Source: VRUE01 sp036524775
GTDB taxonomy: Bacteria; Actinomycetota; Thermoleophilia; Solirubrobacterales; 70-9
NCBI GenBank assembly: GCA_036524775.1
Contig: DATDBO010000097.1
Coordinates: 1 to 41,261, forward strand
DNA length: 41,261 nt
Direction: 5' to 3'
Part shown: one piece after another, positions 1 through 9,578 of the stretch
Numbering within the stretch: position 1 is the stretch's first letter
How the letters are laid out: every line of letters starts with the position of its first letter
The notes under the pieces: model-generated
Databases searched by the model: none
Told to the model about the DNA's origin: nothing
What the model saw: the letters and a program-made list of their open reading frames with translations, nothing else
Program-made: the position numbers and the translations under genes

Positions 1-50
1 CCCCCCCCACCCCCCCCCCCCCCCCCCCCCCCCCCACCCTCCCACCACCG
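1..50. repeat. Poly-C low-complexity tract at the window edge
   Basis: Positions 1-35 are all C except for one A at 9, and the following bases remain C-rich up to about 50. Nothing else in the window resembles it. It occupies the place where a -35 element for the rimP promoter should be. The most likely explanation is a contig-end or assembly artefact; a genuine homopolymer is possible but cannot be shown from this sequence. Confidence 0.8.
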
Positions 51-58
51 CGGCGGTC

Positions 59-64
59 TATACT
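59..64 (+). promoter_or_regulatory. Candidate -10 element of the rimP-nusA operon
   Basis: TATACT at 59-64 is close to the bacterial -10 consensus and is AT-rich in a very GC-rich setting. A transcript starting near 71 would carry a leader of about 78 nt holding the hairpin at 98-123. The -35 region falls in the poly-C tract and cannot be judged. Confidence 0.5.
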
Positions 65-97
65 GGCCCCAAGCTTTTTGTCCCTATGCAGTTACGA

Positions 98-123
98 GAA
101 GTGGGCCTGGCCCACTTTTTTTT
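98..123 (+). terminator. Intrinsic-terminator-like hairpin in the rimP-nusA leader (putative attenuator)
   Basis: An 8-bp perfect stem, AAGTGGGC (99-106) and GCCCACTT (110-117), closes a CTG loop and is followed by an unbroken run of T from 116 to 123. It lies between the promoter and the rimP start codon at 149, so termination here would prevent expression of rimP, nusA and everything behind them. A similar G/C stem plus U-run is known before the nusA operon of Bacillus, where NusA-stimulated termination gives autoregulation. Applying that to this organism is inference. Confidence 0.7.
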
Positions 124-148
124 CGTCCCGAACCAGGCGCAACCAGGC

Positions 149-409
149 ATGGCAGACCTCAAAGACAGCATTCAGCAGCAGCTCGCCGAGCTCGACTCGG
201 AGCTCGACCTGGTCGCCCTCGAGCAACCGGGGACCGAGTCGCTGCGCCTCTTCATCGACCACCCGGCGGGGGTCGATCTGGCGCTCTGCGAACGGGTCGC
301 CAAGCACCTCAAAGAGCTGCGTGCCGAGTACGCGCTGGAGGTTTCCTCGCCGGGGCCGAAGTACCGCCGCACCGATCCAGTTTCCGAGACGACCGAGGAG
401 CAGCCGTGA
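149..409 (+). CDS. rimP: Ribosome maturation factor RimP, N-terminal domain only
   Basis: Product of 86 aa. RimP assists late 30S subunit assembly. The N-terminal alpha/beta domain is recognisable: an acidic strand (LVALEQ), LRLFIDHPAGVDLALCERV, and the YALEVSSPG motif near residues 62-70. In the family this motif is followed by a second, SH3-like domain giving about 150-180 aa; here the protein ends about 16 residues later in a polar tail. There is no room for the missing domain because nusA starts inside the rimP stop codon (GTG at 406, TGA at 407-409). I chose ATG 149 because an upstream ATG at 86 would make the leader terminator hairpin coding. First gene of the large operon. Family assignment is good; the half-length form is unusual. 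Confidence 0.75.
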   Translation: MADLKDSIQQQLAELDSELDLVALEQPGTESLRLFIDHPAGVDLALCERVAKHLKELRAEYALEVSSPGPKYRRTDPVSETTEEQP

Positions 410-1890
410 GCAAGGAGATCGTCGAAGCAATCAAGGCGCTCGAGCAGGAGAAGGGCATCGCCGCCGACAAGCTGATGGACGCCCTCGCCGATGCCCTCCT
501 GTCGGCTTACAAGAAGACGCCGGGAGCGGCCAAATACGCCCGCGTCGACCTCGACCACGAAACCGGCGACTTCCGCGTCTTCGAGCTGATCCTGCCCGCC
601 GAGCTGGAGGAGAAGCTGCTCGCCGAGGCCGCCGAGGCGCAGGAGGAGGAAGAGCGCGAGATCGACCCGGAAACCGGCGAGCTGAAAGAGCCCGAGGAGC
701 CCGAGCTCGATCCGGAGATGATCGCCCCCTACGAGGATCAGATCGAGACCCGCGACGTCACCCCCGACGACTTCGGCCGGATCGCCGCGCAGACCGCCAA
801 GCAGGTGATCCTGCAGCGGATCCGCGAGGCCGAACGGATGATGATGTTCGAGGAGTACCAGGACCGGGTCGGCGAGCTGATCACCGGGATCATCCAGCAG
901 TCCGACAAGCGCTACACGCTGGTCCAGCTGCGCGAGCGGGTCGAGGCGCTGCTGCCCAAGTCCGAGCAGGTCTACAACGAGCGCTACGACCACGGCATGC
1001 GGGTCAAGGCGGTGATCACCGATGTCTCCGACTCGACCAAGGGCCCGGCGATCGTCGTCTCGCGGCGCAGCCCCGAACTGATCAAGAAGCTGTTCGAAAT
1101 CGAGGTGCCGGAGATTGCCGACAAGCTGGTCGAGATCGTCGGCGTCGCCCGCGAGCCCGGCTACCGCTCGAAGATCGCCGTCGTATCGCACACCGACGGG
1201 GTCGACCCGGTCGGCGCCTGCGTCGGCCCGCGCGGCTCGCGCGTGCGCATGGTCGTCTCCGAGCTGCGCGGCGAGAAGATCGACATCATTCCCCACAACG
1301 ACGAGCCCGCCCGCTTCGTCGCCAAGGCGCTCTCGCCGGCGCGTGTGCGCGAGGTGATCGTCGACGACGACGAGCGCCAGGCGACCGTGATCGTCCCCGA
1401 CGATCAGCTTTCGCTGGCGATCGGCCGCGACGGCCAGAACGCTCGCCTGGCGGCTCGGCTGACCGGCTGGCGGGTCGACATCAAGTCCGAGACCGAGTTC
1501 GCCTCCGAGGACGAGGCGGAGGAGTACGAGGGCGAGGAGCTCTCCGACGGTCACTGCCTTGCGGTGCTCTCCAACGGTCGCCGTTGCCCCAACGCCGCGA
1601 TCGGCGAGTTCTCCTACTGCGGCCTGCCCACCCACCAGGCGCTGGCCCGCTTCGAGACCAACCAGATCGTCGTGCTGGCGCCGCTGGAGGAAGCGGAGGT
1701 GGCGATCCTCGCCGATCCGGGGGCCGACGAGGGACAGGTTTCCGAGATCGTGGCGAAGGCCGAAGCGGAGTTCGAGGAGCCCGTTGACGAGGCGCCCGAG
1801 CCCGAAGAGGAGGCTCCCGCGGCAGACGCGCCTGAGGAAGAGACGCCCGAAGCGGAGGAAGTGGCGGTCGAGGAGGCTGAGCAGGCTTAG
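406..1890 (+). CDS. nusA: Transcription termination/antitermination factor NusA
   Basis: 494 aa, GTG start overlapping the rimP stop. NusA binds RNA polymerase and nascent RNA and controls pausing, intrinsic termination and antitermination. The order is an RNAP-binding N-terminal domain (about 1-145, with an acidic Glu-rich stretch at 73-115), S1 (about 150-220, including VKAVITDVSD), KH1 (about 225-310, VGACVGPRGSRV at 269-280) and KH2 (about 310-365, LAIGRDGQNARLAARL). After KH2 there is an extra module: C384, C394, C405 and H410 in a C-x9-C-x10-C-x4-H arrangement, like small zinc-binding motifs of uncharacterised proteins, followed by a long acidic tail (about 440-494). No ylxR/rnpM gene lies between nusA and infB, although it is common there in other bacteria. 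NusA is likely to act on its own leader hairpin (98-123). Confidence 0.95.
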   Translation: MSKEIVEAIKALEQEKGIAADKLMDALADALLSAYKKTPGAAKYARVDLDHETGDFRVFELILPAELEEKLLAEAAEAQEEEEREIDPETGELKEPEEPELDPEMIAPYEDQIETRDVTPDDFGRIAAQTAKQVILQRIREAERMMMFEEYQDRVGELITGIIQQSDKRYTLVQLRERVEALLPKSEQVYNERYDHGMRVKAVITDVSDSTKGPAIVVSRRSPELIKKLFEIEVPEIADKLVEIVGVAREPGYRSKIAVVSHTDGVDPVGACVGPRGSRVRMVVSELRGEKIDIIPHNDEPARFVAKALSPARVREVIVDDDERQATVIVPDDQLSLAIGRDGQNARLAARLTGWRVDIKSETEFASEDEAEEYEGEELSDGHCLAVLSNGRRCPNAAIGEFSYCGLPTHQALARFETNQIVVLAPLEEAEVAILADPGADEGQVSEIVAKAEAEFEEPVDEAPEPEEEAPAADAPEEETPEAEEVAVEEAEQA

Positions 1891-4118
1891 TGGCTAAGAA
1901 GCGCGTCCATGAAATCGCCAAAGCTCAGGGGCTGAGCAGCAAAGAGCTGCTCGCTGCGCTTAAAAAGGCTGGGATCGAAGCTAAAGCTGCCGCTTCCAGC
2001 GTCGAGGAGGCCGATGCGCTGAAGGCGCTTGGCAACGGGGGCGGCGCGGCAACTGCGACCAAGCCGAAAGCTCAAGCGGCGCCCAAAGCTGCTCCCGCTG
2101 CGCCGAAAACCGAGGCCAAGGCGCCTGTGCCGCCTAAGCAGGACGGGCAGGCGGCGAAACCTGCCGCCAAACCCGCGCCCGCGGCCAAGAAACCCGCCGG
2201 GTCGACGAAGAAACGGCGCGTCGTGATCGACTCGCAGGCCGCGCGCCGTGATCAGATGGGCGGGCCGCCGCCGCAGCGGCCGCCGCGCCGTCGTGGCGGT
2301 CGCAGGCGCCGGCCCTTGCTCGAGGAGCCGCCGGTCAAAGCCGAGGAGCCGGCCGAGCCGGAGGCGACCCGGGTCAACTCCGGCGCCACCGTGCGCGAGG
2401 TCGCCGAGCTGCTCGGCCTGGGCAGCGCCGAGGTGATCAAGAAGCTGATGATGATGGGCGAGATGGCGACCCTCACCCAGACGCTCACCGACGAGTCGAT
2501 CAAGGCGATCGCCGACGAGTATGACCGCAAGATCGAGATCGTCACCGCCGCCGAGGAGGAGCCCGAGGCGCCCGAGTTCGACGACGCCGAGGAGAGCCTC
2601 GTCGACCGCCCGCCCGTGGTCACGATCATGGGCCACGTCGACCACGGCAAGACCTCGCTGCTCGACGCGATCCGCGAGACCGAGGTCGCCGCCGGAGAGG
2701 CCGGCGGCATCACCCAGCACATCGGCGCCTACCAGGTCCACCACGAGGCGAAGACGATCACCTTCCTCGACACCCCCGGCCACGCGGCCTTCACCGCGAT
2801 GCGCGCCCGCGGTGCCAAGGTCACCGACGTCGCCGTCGTCGTCGTCGCCGCGGATGACGGCGTGATGCCGCAGACCAAAGAGGCGATCGACCACGCCCGC
2901 GCCGCCGACGTGCCGATCCTGATCGCGGTCAACAAGATCGACAAAGAGGGCGCCCAGCCGGACCGCGTCCGCAACGAGCTCGCGGCCGACGGGCTCACCC
3001 CCGAGGACTGGGGCGGGGAGACGGTCTACTGCGACGTCTCGGCCAAGACCCACGACGGCCTCGACAACCTGCTCGACATGATCCTGCTCGTCTCCGAGCT
3101 GGAGGAGCTCGGCGCCAACCCGGACGCGCCCGCCTCGGGCACCGTGGTCGAGTCCCAGCTCGACCCCGGCCGCGGCCCCGTCGTCACGATCCTCGTCCAG
3201 CGCGGCACGCTCTCGGTCGGCGACTCGCTGGTCGCCGGGCCGCAGTGGGGGCGGGTGCGGGCGATGCAGGACTTCACCGGCGCCCGCGTGGAGAAGGCGG
3301 TGCCCGGGATGCCGGTCGAGGTGCTCGGCTTCGACGGCGTCTGCGAGGCCGGCGAGCACGTCCGCGCGGTCGAGAACGACCGCCGCGCCCGCCAGCTCGC
3401 CCAGGAGCGCGGCAACCGGCTCAAGACCGAGGCCCTGGCCCGCCGCCAGGCGCGCAAGGTCAGCCTCGAGGAGGTCTTCTCGCGCGCCCAGGAAGGCGAC
3501 ATCAAGGAGCTCGACATCGTCCTCAAGGCCGACGTCGCCGGCTCGCTCGAGGCGCTGCAGGACGAGATCGCCAAGGTGCCGCAGGAGCAGGTCGCGATCA
3601 ACATCATCCACTCGCAGACCGGCGGTATCAACGAGTCCGACGTGATGCTCGCCTCGGCCTCCGACGCGATCGTGATCGGCTTCAACGTGCGACCCCTCGC
3701 CGACGCCCGCAAGGCCGCCGAGCGCGAGGGCGTCGACGTCCGCACCTACTCGGTCATCTACAAAATCACCGAAGACCTGCGCAACGCGATGGAGGGCCTC
3801 TTGGAGGCAGTCGAGGTCGAGGAGACGCTCGGCGAGGCCGAGATCAAACAGACCTTCAAGGCCTCCAAGGTCGGCCGCATCGCCGGCTGCGTCGTCAACG
3901 AGGGCCGCGTCACTCGCGACGCCAACGTGCGCCTGGTTCGCGAGGGCACGGTGATCTGGGACGGCAAGCTCGGCTCGCTGCGCCGCTTCAAAGACAACGT
4001 GCAGGAGGTCGAGCAGGGCCAGGAGTGCGGCATCGTGCTCGAGGGGTATGCCGACGTCAAGGACGGCGACGTGCTCGAGTTCTTCGAGACCAAGCAGGTC
4101 GAGCAGACGCTGGAGTAG
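1890..4118 (+). CDS. infB: Translation initiation factor IF-2
   Basis: 742 aa; the GTG start shares one base with the nusA TAG stop. IF-2 is the GTPase that delivers initiator fMet-tRNA to the 30S subunit and promotes subunit joining. A first IF2_N helical domain is at 1-50, followed by a Lys/Ala/Pro-rich linker (about 50-150) with basic arginine runs, a second IF2_N domain (about 168-215), and the G domain: G1 GHVDHGKT at 248-255, G3 DTPGH at 294-298, G4 NKID at 348-351. Domains II-IV follow to the C terminus. Length and order are typical of an actinobacterial IF-2. rbfA follows after one base. Confidence 0.97.
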   Translation: MAKKRVHEIAKAQGLSSKELLAALKKAGIEAKAAASSVEEADALKALGNGGGAATATKPKAQAAPKAAPAAPKTEAKAPVPPKQDGQAAKPAAKPAPAAKKPAGSTKKRRVVIDSQAARRDQMGGPPPQRPPRRRGGRRRRPLLEEPPVKAEEPAEPEATRVNSGATVREVAELLGLGSAEVIKKLMMMGEMATLTQTLTDESIKAIADEYDRKIEIVTAAEEEPEAPEFDDAEESLVDRPPVVTIMGHVDHGKTSLLDAIRETEVAAGEAGGITQHIGAYQVHHEAKTITFLDTPGHAAFTAMRARGAKVTDVAVVVVAADDGVMPQTKEAIDHARAADVPILIAVNKIDKEGAQPDRVRNELAADGLTPEDWGGETVYCDVSAKTHDGLDNLLDMILLVSELEELGANPDAPASGTVVESQLDPGRGPVVTILVQRGTLSVGDSLVAGPQWGRVRAMQDFTGARVEKAVPGMPVEVLGFDGVCEAGEHVRAVENDRRARQLAQERGNRLKTEALARRQARKVSLEEVFSRAQEGDIKELDIVLKADVAGSLEALQDEIAKVPQEQVAINIIHSQTGGINESDVMLASASDAIVIGFNVRPLADARKAAEREGVDVRTYSVIYKITEDLRNAMEGLLEAVEVEETLGEAEIKQTFKASKVGRIAGCVVNEGRVTRDANVRLVREGTVIWDGKLGSLRRFKDNVQEVEQGQECGIVLEGYADVKDGDVLEFFETKQVEQTLE

Positions 4119-4119
4119 G

Positions 4120-4464
4120 ATGACCGCCCCTCGCATGCGCCGCATCAACGAGGTGCTTCGCGAGGTGATCGGCGCCGCCATCGCCACCGAGCTGAGCGAC
4201 CCTCGGATCGGCTTCGTCACCGTGACCTCGGTCGATACCAGCCCAGACCTCCGCAGCGCCAAGGTGCACGTCAGCGTGCTCGGCGACGAGGGCGCGCGCG
4301 AAGAGGCGCTCGCCGGGCTGCGCTCCTCGCACGGCATCCTGCAGTCGAAGGTCGCCGCCGAGACGCGGATGAAGCGCACGCCCACGCTCACCTTCCACTA
4401 CGACCCGACGGTCGAGCAGGGGATGAGAATCTCGCAGCTGCTCGAAGAAGACGACGAGAGATGA
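4120..4464 (+). CDS. rbfA: 30S ribosome-binding factor RbfA
   Basis: 114 aa. RbfA binds the pre-30S subunit near 16S rRNA helix 1 and helps its maturation, notably in the cold. Family features are the N-terminal RMRRINEVLREVIGAAIATEL helix, the DPRIGFVTVTSVDTSPDL strand pair, a following KVHVSVLG strand, and the LTFHYDPTVEQGMRISQLL end. ATG 4120 starts one base after the infB stop; an in-frame ATG further upstream lies inside infB and would add unrelated sequence. The end overlaps the next gene by 4 nt (ATGA), so translation is probably coupled. Confidence 0.95.
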   Translation: MTAPRMRRINEVLREVIGAAIATELSDPRIGFVTVTSVDTSPDLRSAKVHVSVLGDEGAREEALAGLRSSHGILQSKVAAETRMKRTPTLTFHYDPTVEQGMRISQLLEEDDER

Positions 4465-5465
4465 GTGGCACCACCGACATCGCGCCCACCGCCCTGGAGC
4501 GAGCGGCGAACGAGATCCGCAACCGCGATCGCTTCATCCTCACCGCGCACGAGGGGCCCGACGGCGACGCGCTCGGCTCGCTGCTCGGTATGCACCACCT
4601 GCTCACCCAGCTGGGCAAGGACTCGGTGATGTTCCTCGCCGCTAAGGAGTTCCCGCTGCCGATCGAGTACCGCTTCCTGCCCCTCGAGGAGGTCTTCCAC
4701 GAGGCCCCGGCCGACATGGCCGATCGCGCGGCGATCTTCCTCGACTGCGGAAACATCGACCGCATGCCGGTCGACTTCCTCTGCGCCGAGGACGTCTTCA
4801 CGATCAACGTCGACCACCACCACGACAACACCCTCTTCGGCGACGTCAACCTGGTCGAGGTCGACGCCTCCTCGACCGCTGAGATCGTCTACGAGCTGGC
4901 GGTCCTGCTCGGCGCCCGGCTGACTTCCGAGATGGCCTCTGCGCTCTACGTCGGCCTGGTCACCGACACGGGCAAGTTCATGTACGAGAACACCAACGCG
5001 CGCACGCACCGCATCGCCGCCGACCTGATCGAAGCGGGAGTCGACGTCGACGAGACCTACCGCCGCCTCTACGAGCACGTCCCGGCGGAGAAGCTGCGGC
5101 TGCTCTCGCGCGCCCTGGAAGGGCTGCGGCGCCACTGCGACGACCGCCTCGTCCTCGCCTACATCTCCGCCGCCGATTACGAGGCGAGCGGGGCGGGGGA
5201 GGAGATGACCGAGGGGATCATCGACCACCTGCGCTCGGTCGAGGGCGCCCGCGTCGCGGCGCTGATCCGCGACCTCGGCGACCGCGGGCGCGCCGCCCGC
5301 AAGGTCAGCCTGCGCTCCAGCGACGGCGCCGTCGACGTCTCCGCGGTCGCGCGCCGCCACGGCGGCGGCGGCCACAAGCGGGCCGCCGGCTTCTCGACCG
5401 ACCTCGAGGTCGACGAGCTGGTCGACTTCCTCTGCGACGAGGTCTCCGCCCAACTCGACACTTGA
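4461..5465 (+). CDS. nrnA: DHH/DHHA1 phosphoesterase, NrnA-like (oligoribonuclease / pAp phosphatase)
   Basis: 334 aa. NrnA-type enzymes degrade 2-5 nt RNA oligomers, and in some species dephosphorylate pAp or hydrolyse cyclic-dinucleotide products. The N-terminal DHH domain shows HEGPDGDALGS (metal-binding Asp residues), FLDCGN and VDHHHDN. The C-terminal DHHA1 domain carries the RRHGGGGHKRAAG substrate-binding loop near 305-317. It sits between rbfA and truB, a usual actinobacterial position, with 4-nt overlaps on both sides. RNA scavenging fits with pnp and rnj in the same cluster. Which substrate dominates cannot be read from the sequence. Confidence 0.9.
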   Translation: MSGTTDIAPTALERAANEIRNRDRFILTAHEGPDGDALGSLLGMHHLLTQLGKDSVMFLAAKEFPLPIEYRFLPLEEVFHEAPADMADRAAIFLDCGNIDRMPVDFLCAEDVFTINVDHHHDNTLFGDVNLVEVDASSTAEIVYELAVLLGARLTSEMASALYVGLVTDTGKFMYENTNARTHRIAADLIEAGVDVDETYRRLYEHVPAEKLRLLSRALEGLRRHCDDRLVLAYISAADYEASGAGEEMTEGIIDHLRSVEGARVAALIRDLGDRGRAARKVSLRSSDGAVDVSAVARRHGGGGHKRAAGFSTDLEVDELVDFLCDEVSAQLDT

Positions 5466-6094
5466 CGGTCCTGCTCTGCGACAAGCCCGCGGGCATCACC
5501 TCGCACGACCTGGTGCGACGGGTGCGCCGCGAGCGCGGCTGCAAGGCCGGGCACGCCGGAACCCTCGACCCCTTCGCCACCGGCCTGCTGCTCGTCCTGC
5601 TCGACGACGCCACCCGGGTGCAGCGCTTTCTCACTGACCTGCCGAAGACCTACCTGGCGACGGCCCGGCTCGGCTGGCACTCGAGCAGCGGCGATCCCGA
5701 GGGCGAGCTGACCGAGACCGGCGTCTTGCCCGACTCGCTCGAGCTGCCGACCGGCACGGTGCGCCAGCGCGTGCCGATGACCTCGGCGGTGCGGGTCGGC
5801 GGCGAGCGCCTCTACCGCAAGGCGCGGCGGGGCGAGACGGTCGAGACCCCCGCCCGCGACGTCGAGATCTACCGGGCGGAGCTGCTCGGCCGCGACGGGG
5901 GGACCGCCCGCTACGAGATCGAGTGCTCCAGCGGCACCTACGTCCGCACCCTGGTCGAGACCCTCGGCGACGCCTACTGCAGCGAGCTGCGCCGCACCGC
6001 GGTCGGCCCCTTCCGCGTCGAGGACGCGGGCGAAGAGGTGTCGGTCGAGCGGGTCGGAGAGCTGATCCCCGCCGCGGCGGAGGCGCTGCGCTGA
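5462..6094 (+). CDS. truB: tRNA pseudouridine(55) synthase TruB, compact form
   Basis: 210 aa; the TTG start overlaps the nrnA stop in a TTGA arrangement, which fixes the start. TruB makes pseudouridine 55 in the T loop of tRNAs. The catalytic motif HAGTLDPFATGLL has Asp at residue 36; KTYLATARLG, the SAVRVGGERLYRKARRGE region and CSSGTYVRTLVETLG are also present. Family members are about 290-310 aa, and this one is clearly shorter: the segment between the SGDPEGELTETG loop and the RLYRKARRGE motif is reduced, and the C-terminal PUA-like domain is nearly absent, the protein ending at EALR. It is the pseudouridine synthase of this operon by position. All catalytic features are kept, so it is probably functional. 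Confidence 0.93.
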   Translation: MTVLLCDKPAGITSHDLVRRVRRERGCKAGHAGTLDPFATGLLLVLLDDATRVQRFLTDLPKTYLATARLGWHSSSGDPEGELTETGVLPDSLELPTGTVRQRVPMTSAVRVGGERLYRKARRGETVETPARDVEIYRAELLGRDGGTARYEIECSSGTYVRTLVETLGDAYCSELRRTAVGPFRVEDAGEEVSVERVGELIPAAAEALR

Positions 6095-6987
6095 TGGCTC
6101 GGATGGAGGTCACCAAGCTGTCGGAGGCCGAGCGGCGGCCACGCCGCGTCGCGATCGGCACCTTCGACGGCGTCCACCTCGGCCACCAGGCGGTGATCGA
6201 CGACGCCGACACGGTCCTCACCTTCGACCCCCATCCGCTCTCGGTGATCCACCCCGCGGCGCTGCCGAAGCTGATCATGCCCTTCAACGTCAAGCGCGAC
6301 GTGATCGAGGGGCTCGGCGTGCGCGAGCTGGTCGTGATCCCCTTCGACGAGGAGCTCGCGAAGCTCTCCGCCGAGGACTTCATCGAGCGGGTGCTGGTCG
6401 AGCGGCTCGGCGCGGAGAGGGTTTCGGTCGGGGAGAACTTCCGCTTCGGCGCCAAGGCCAAGGGCGATCCGGCGATGTTGGGCGCCCATCGCGAGTTCGA
6501 GACGCGCGTCGTGCCGCTGGTCGAGGTCGACGGCGAGACCGTCTCCTCGACCCGCATCCGAGCGCTGATCGCGGCGGGCGACATGGTCGGCGCGCGCCAT
6601 TGCCTCGGCGCTCCCTTCATGGTCGAGGGGACGGTGGTCGAGGGCGACCAGCGCGGCCGCGAGCTCGGCTTCCCGACCGCCAACATCGTCCCCGACGACC
6701 ACCTCGCTTATCCCGGCCACGGCGTCTTCGCCGCCTTCGCCGACGGCGTGCCGGCGGCGGTCAACGTCGGCGTTCGGCCGACCTTCGACAGCGGTCGCGG
6801 GGTGCTGATCGAGACCTACTTGATCGACCGCTCCGAAGACCTCTACGGCAGGACCCTGCGCGTCGCTTTCGTCGAGCGCCTGCGCGGCGAGAAGCGCTTT
6901 GCGAGCGTCGAGGAGCTGATCGCCCAGATGCGAATCGACGTCGAGGACGCCAAGCGGGTCTGTGCTAGCGTCACCGACGCTCCATGA
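6094..6987 (+). CDS. ribF: Bifunctional riboflavin kinase / FAD synthetase RibF
   Basis: 297 aa, ATG overlapping the truB stop. It phosphorylates riboflavin to FMN and adenylates FMN to FAD. The N-terminal adenylyltransferase domain shows the nucleotidyl-transferase motif GTFDGVHLGHQ (about 22-32), VSVGENFRFG and SSTRIR. The C-terminal flavokinase domain shows GRELGFPTANI and NVGVRPTFD. A second ATG three codons downstream is a possible start. truB-ribF-rpsO is a common bacterial order. FAD from this pathway would serve the acyl-CoA dehydrogenase and GMC oxidoreductase in this window. Confidence 0.95.
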   Translation: MARMEVTKLSEAERRPRRVAIGTFDGVHLGHQAVIDDADTVLTFDPHPLSVIHPAALPKLIMPFNVKRDVIEGLGVRELVVIPFDEELAKLSAEDFIERVLVERLGAERVSVGENFRFGAKAKGDPAMLGAHREFETRVVPLVEVDGETVSSTRIRALIAAGDMVGARHCLGAPFMVEGTVVEGDQRGRELGFPTANIVPDDHLAYPGHGVFAAFADGVPAAVNVGVRPTFDSGRGVLIETYLIDRSEDLYGRTLRVAFVERLRGEKRFASVEELIAQMRIDVEDAKRVCASVTDAP

Positions 6988-7253
6988 GCCTGGCAAAAGA
7001 GAAGAAGAGCGAGCTGATCGGCAAGCACGGTCGCGCCGACGGCGATACCGGCTCGGCCGAGGTGCAGGTCGCCCTGCTGACCGAGCGGATCAACGAGCTC
7101 ACCGAGCACCTGCGCGCCCACCCAAAGGACCACCACTCGCGGCGCGGCCTCCTGATGCTCGTCGGCAAGCGACGCCGCATGCTGCGCTACCTCGAGAACA
7201 GCGATCTCGAGCGCTACCGCGCCCTCGTCGCCGAGCTCGGCCTGCGTCACTAG
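6984..7253 (+). CDS. rpsO: 30S ribosomal protein S15
   Basis: 89 aa, the normal length. S15 is a primary 16S rRNA-binding protein that organises the 30S platform. Recognised by the core DTGSAEVQVALLTERINELT followed by HLRAHPKDHHSRRGLLMLV and RRRMLRYL. It starts by a 4-nt ATGA overlap with ribF. In many bacteria S15 represses its own translation through its leader; here no separate leader exists because of the overlap. pnp follows after 84 nt. Confidence 0.98.
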   Translation: MSLAKEKKSELIGKHGRADGDTGSAEVQVALLTERINELTEHLRAHPKDHHSRRGLLMLVGKRRRMLRYLENSDLERYRALVAELGLRH

Positions 7254-7337
7254 TCCTGCTGTAGTCTGCTGGGCGAAAGAGAACGAGAGTTCTGAACGCA
7301 ACGGCCGCCATCCGGGCGGCTCGGAGGTAAAAACTTA
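7254..7337 (+). promoter_or_regulatory. rpsO-pnp spacer with candidate promoter, small hairpin and ribosome binding site
   Basis: This is the only sizeable gap in the first operon. It holds TAGTCT (7262-7267, a possible -10 for pnp), a GCCGCC/GGCGGC hairpin (7304-7309 with 7315-7320) and a strong GGAGG ribosome binding site (7323-7327) before ATG 7338. In other bacteria the pnp leader is a target for PNPase autoregulation after cleavage by a double-strand RNase. The short hairpin could serve that role, but this is inference. Confidence 0.4.
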
Positions 7338-9575
<2,238 letters not shown>

Positions 9576-9578
9576 AAA

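Noticed and set aside
86..148. Upstream ATG 86 as the rimP start
   Set aside because: Would make the leader terminator stem and T-run coding (LAHFFF), and the family N terminus begins at 149.
1887..4391. Long minus-strand reading frame (834 codons) opposite infB and rbfA
   Set aside because: Shadow frame in very GC-rich DNA: repetitive Leu/Gly/Asp/Arg composition, no family motif, and the plus strand holds infB with all GTPase motifs.
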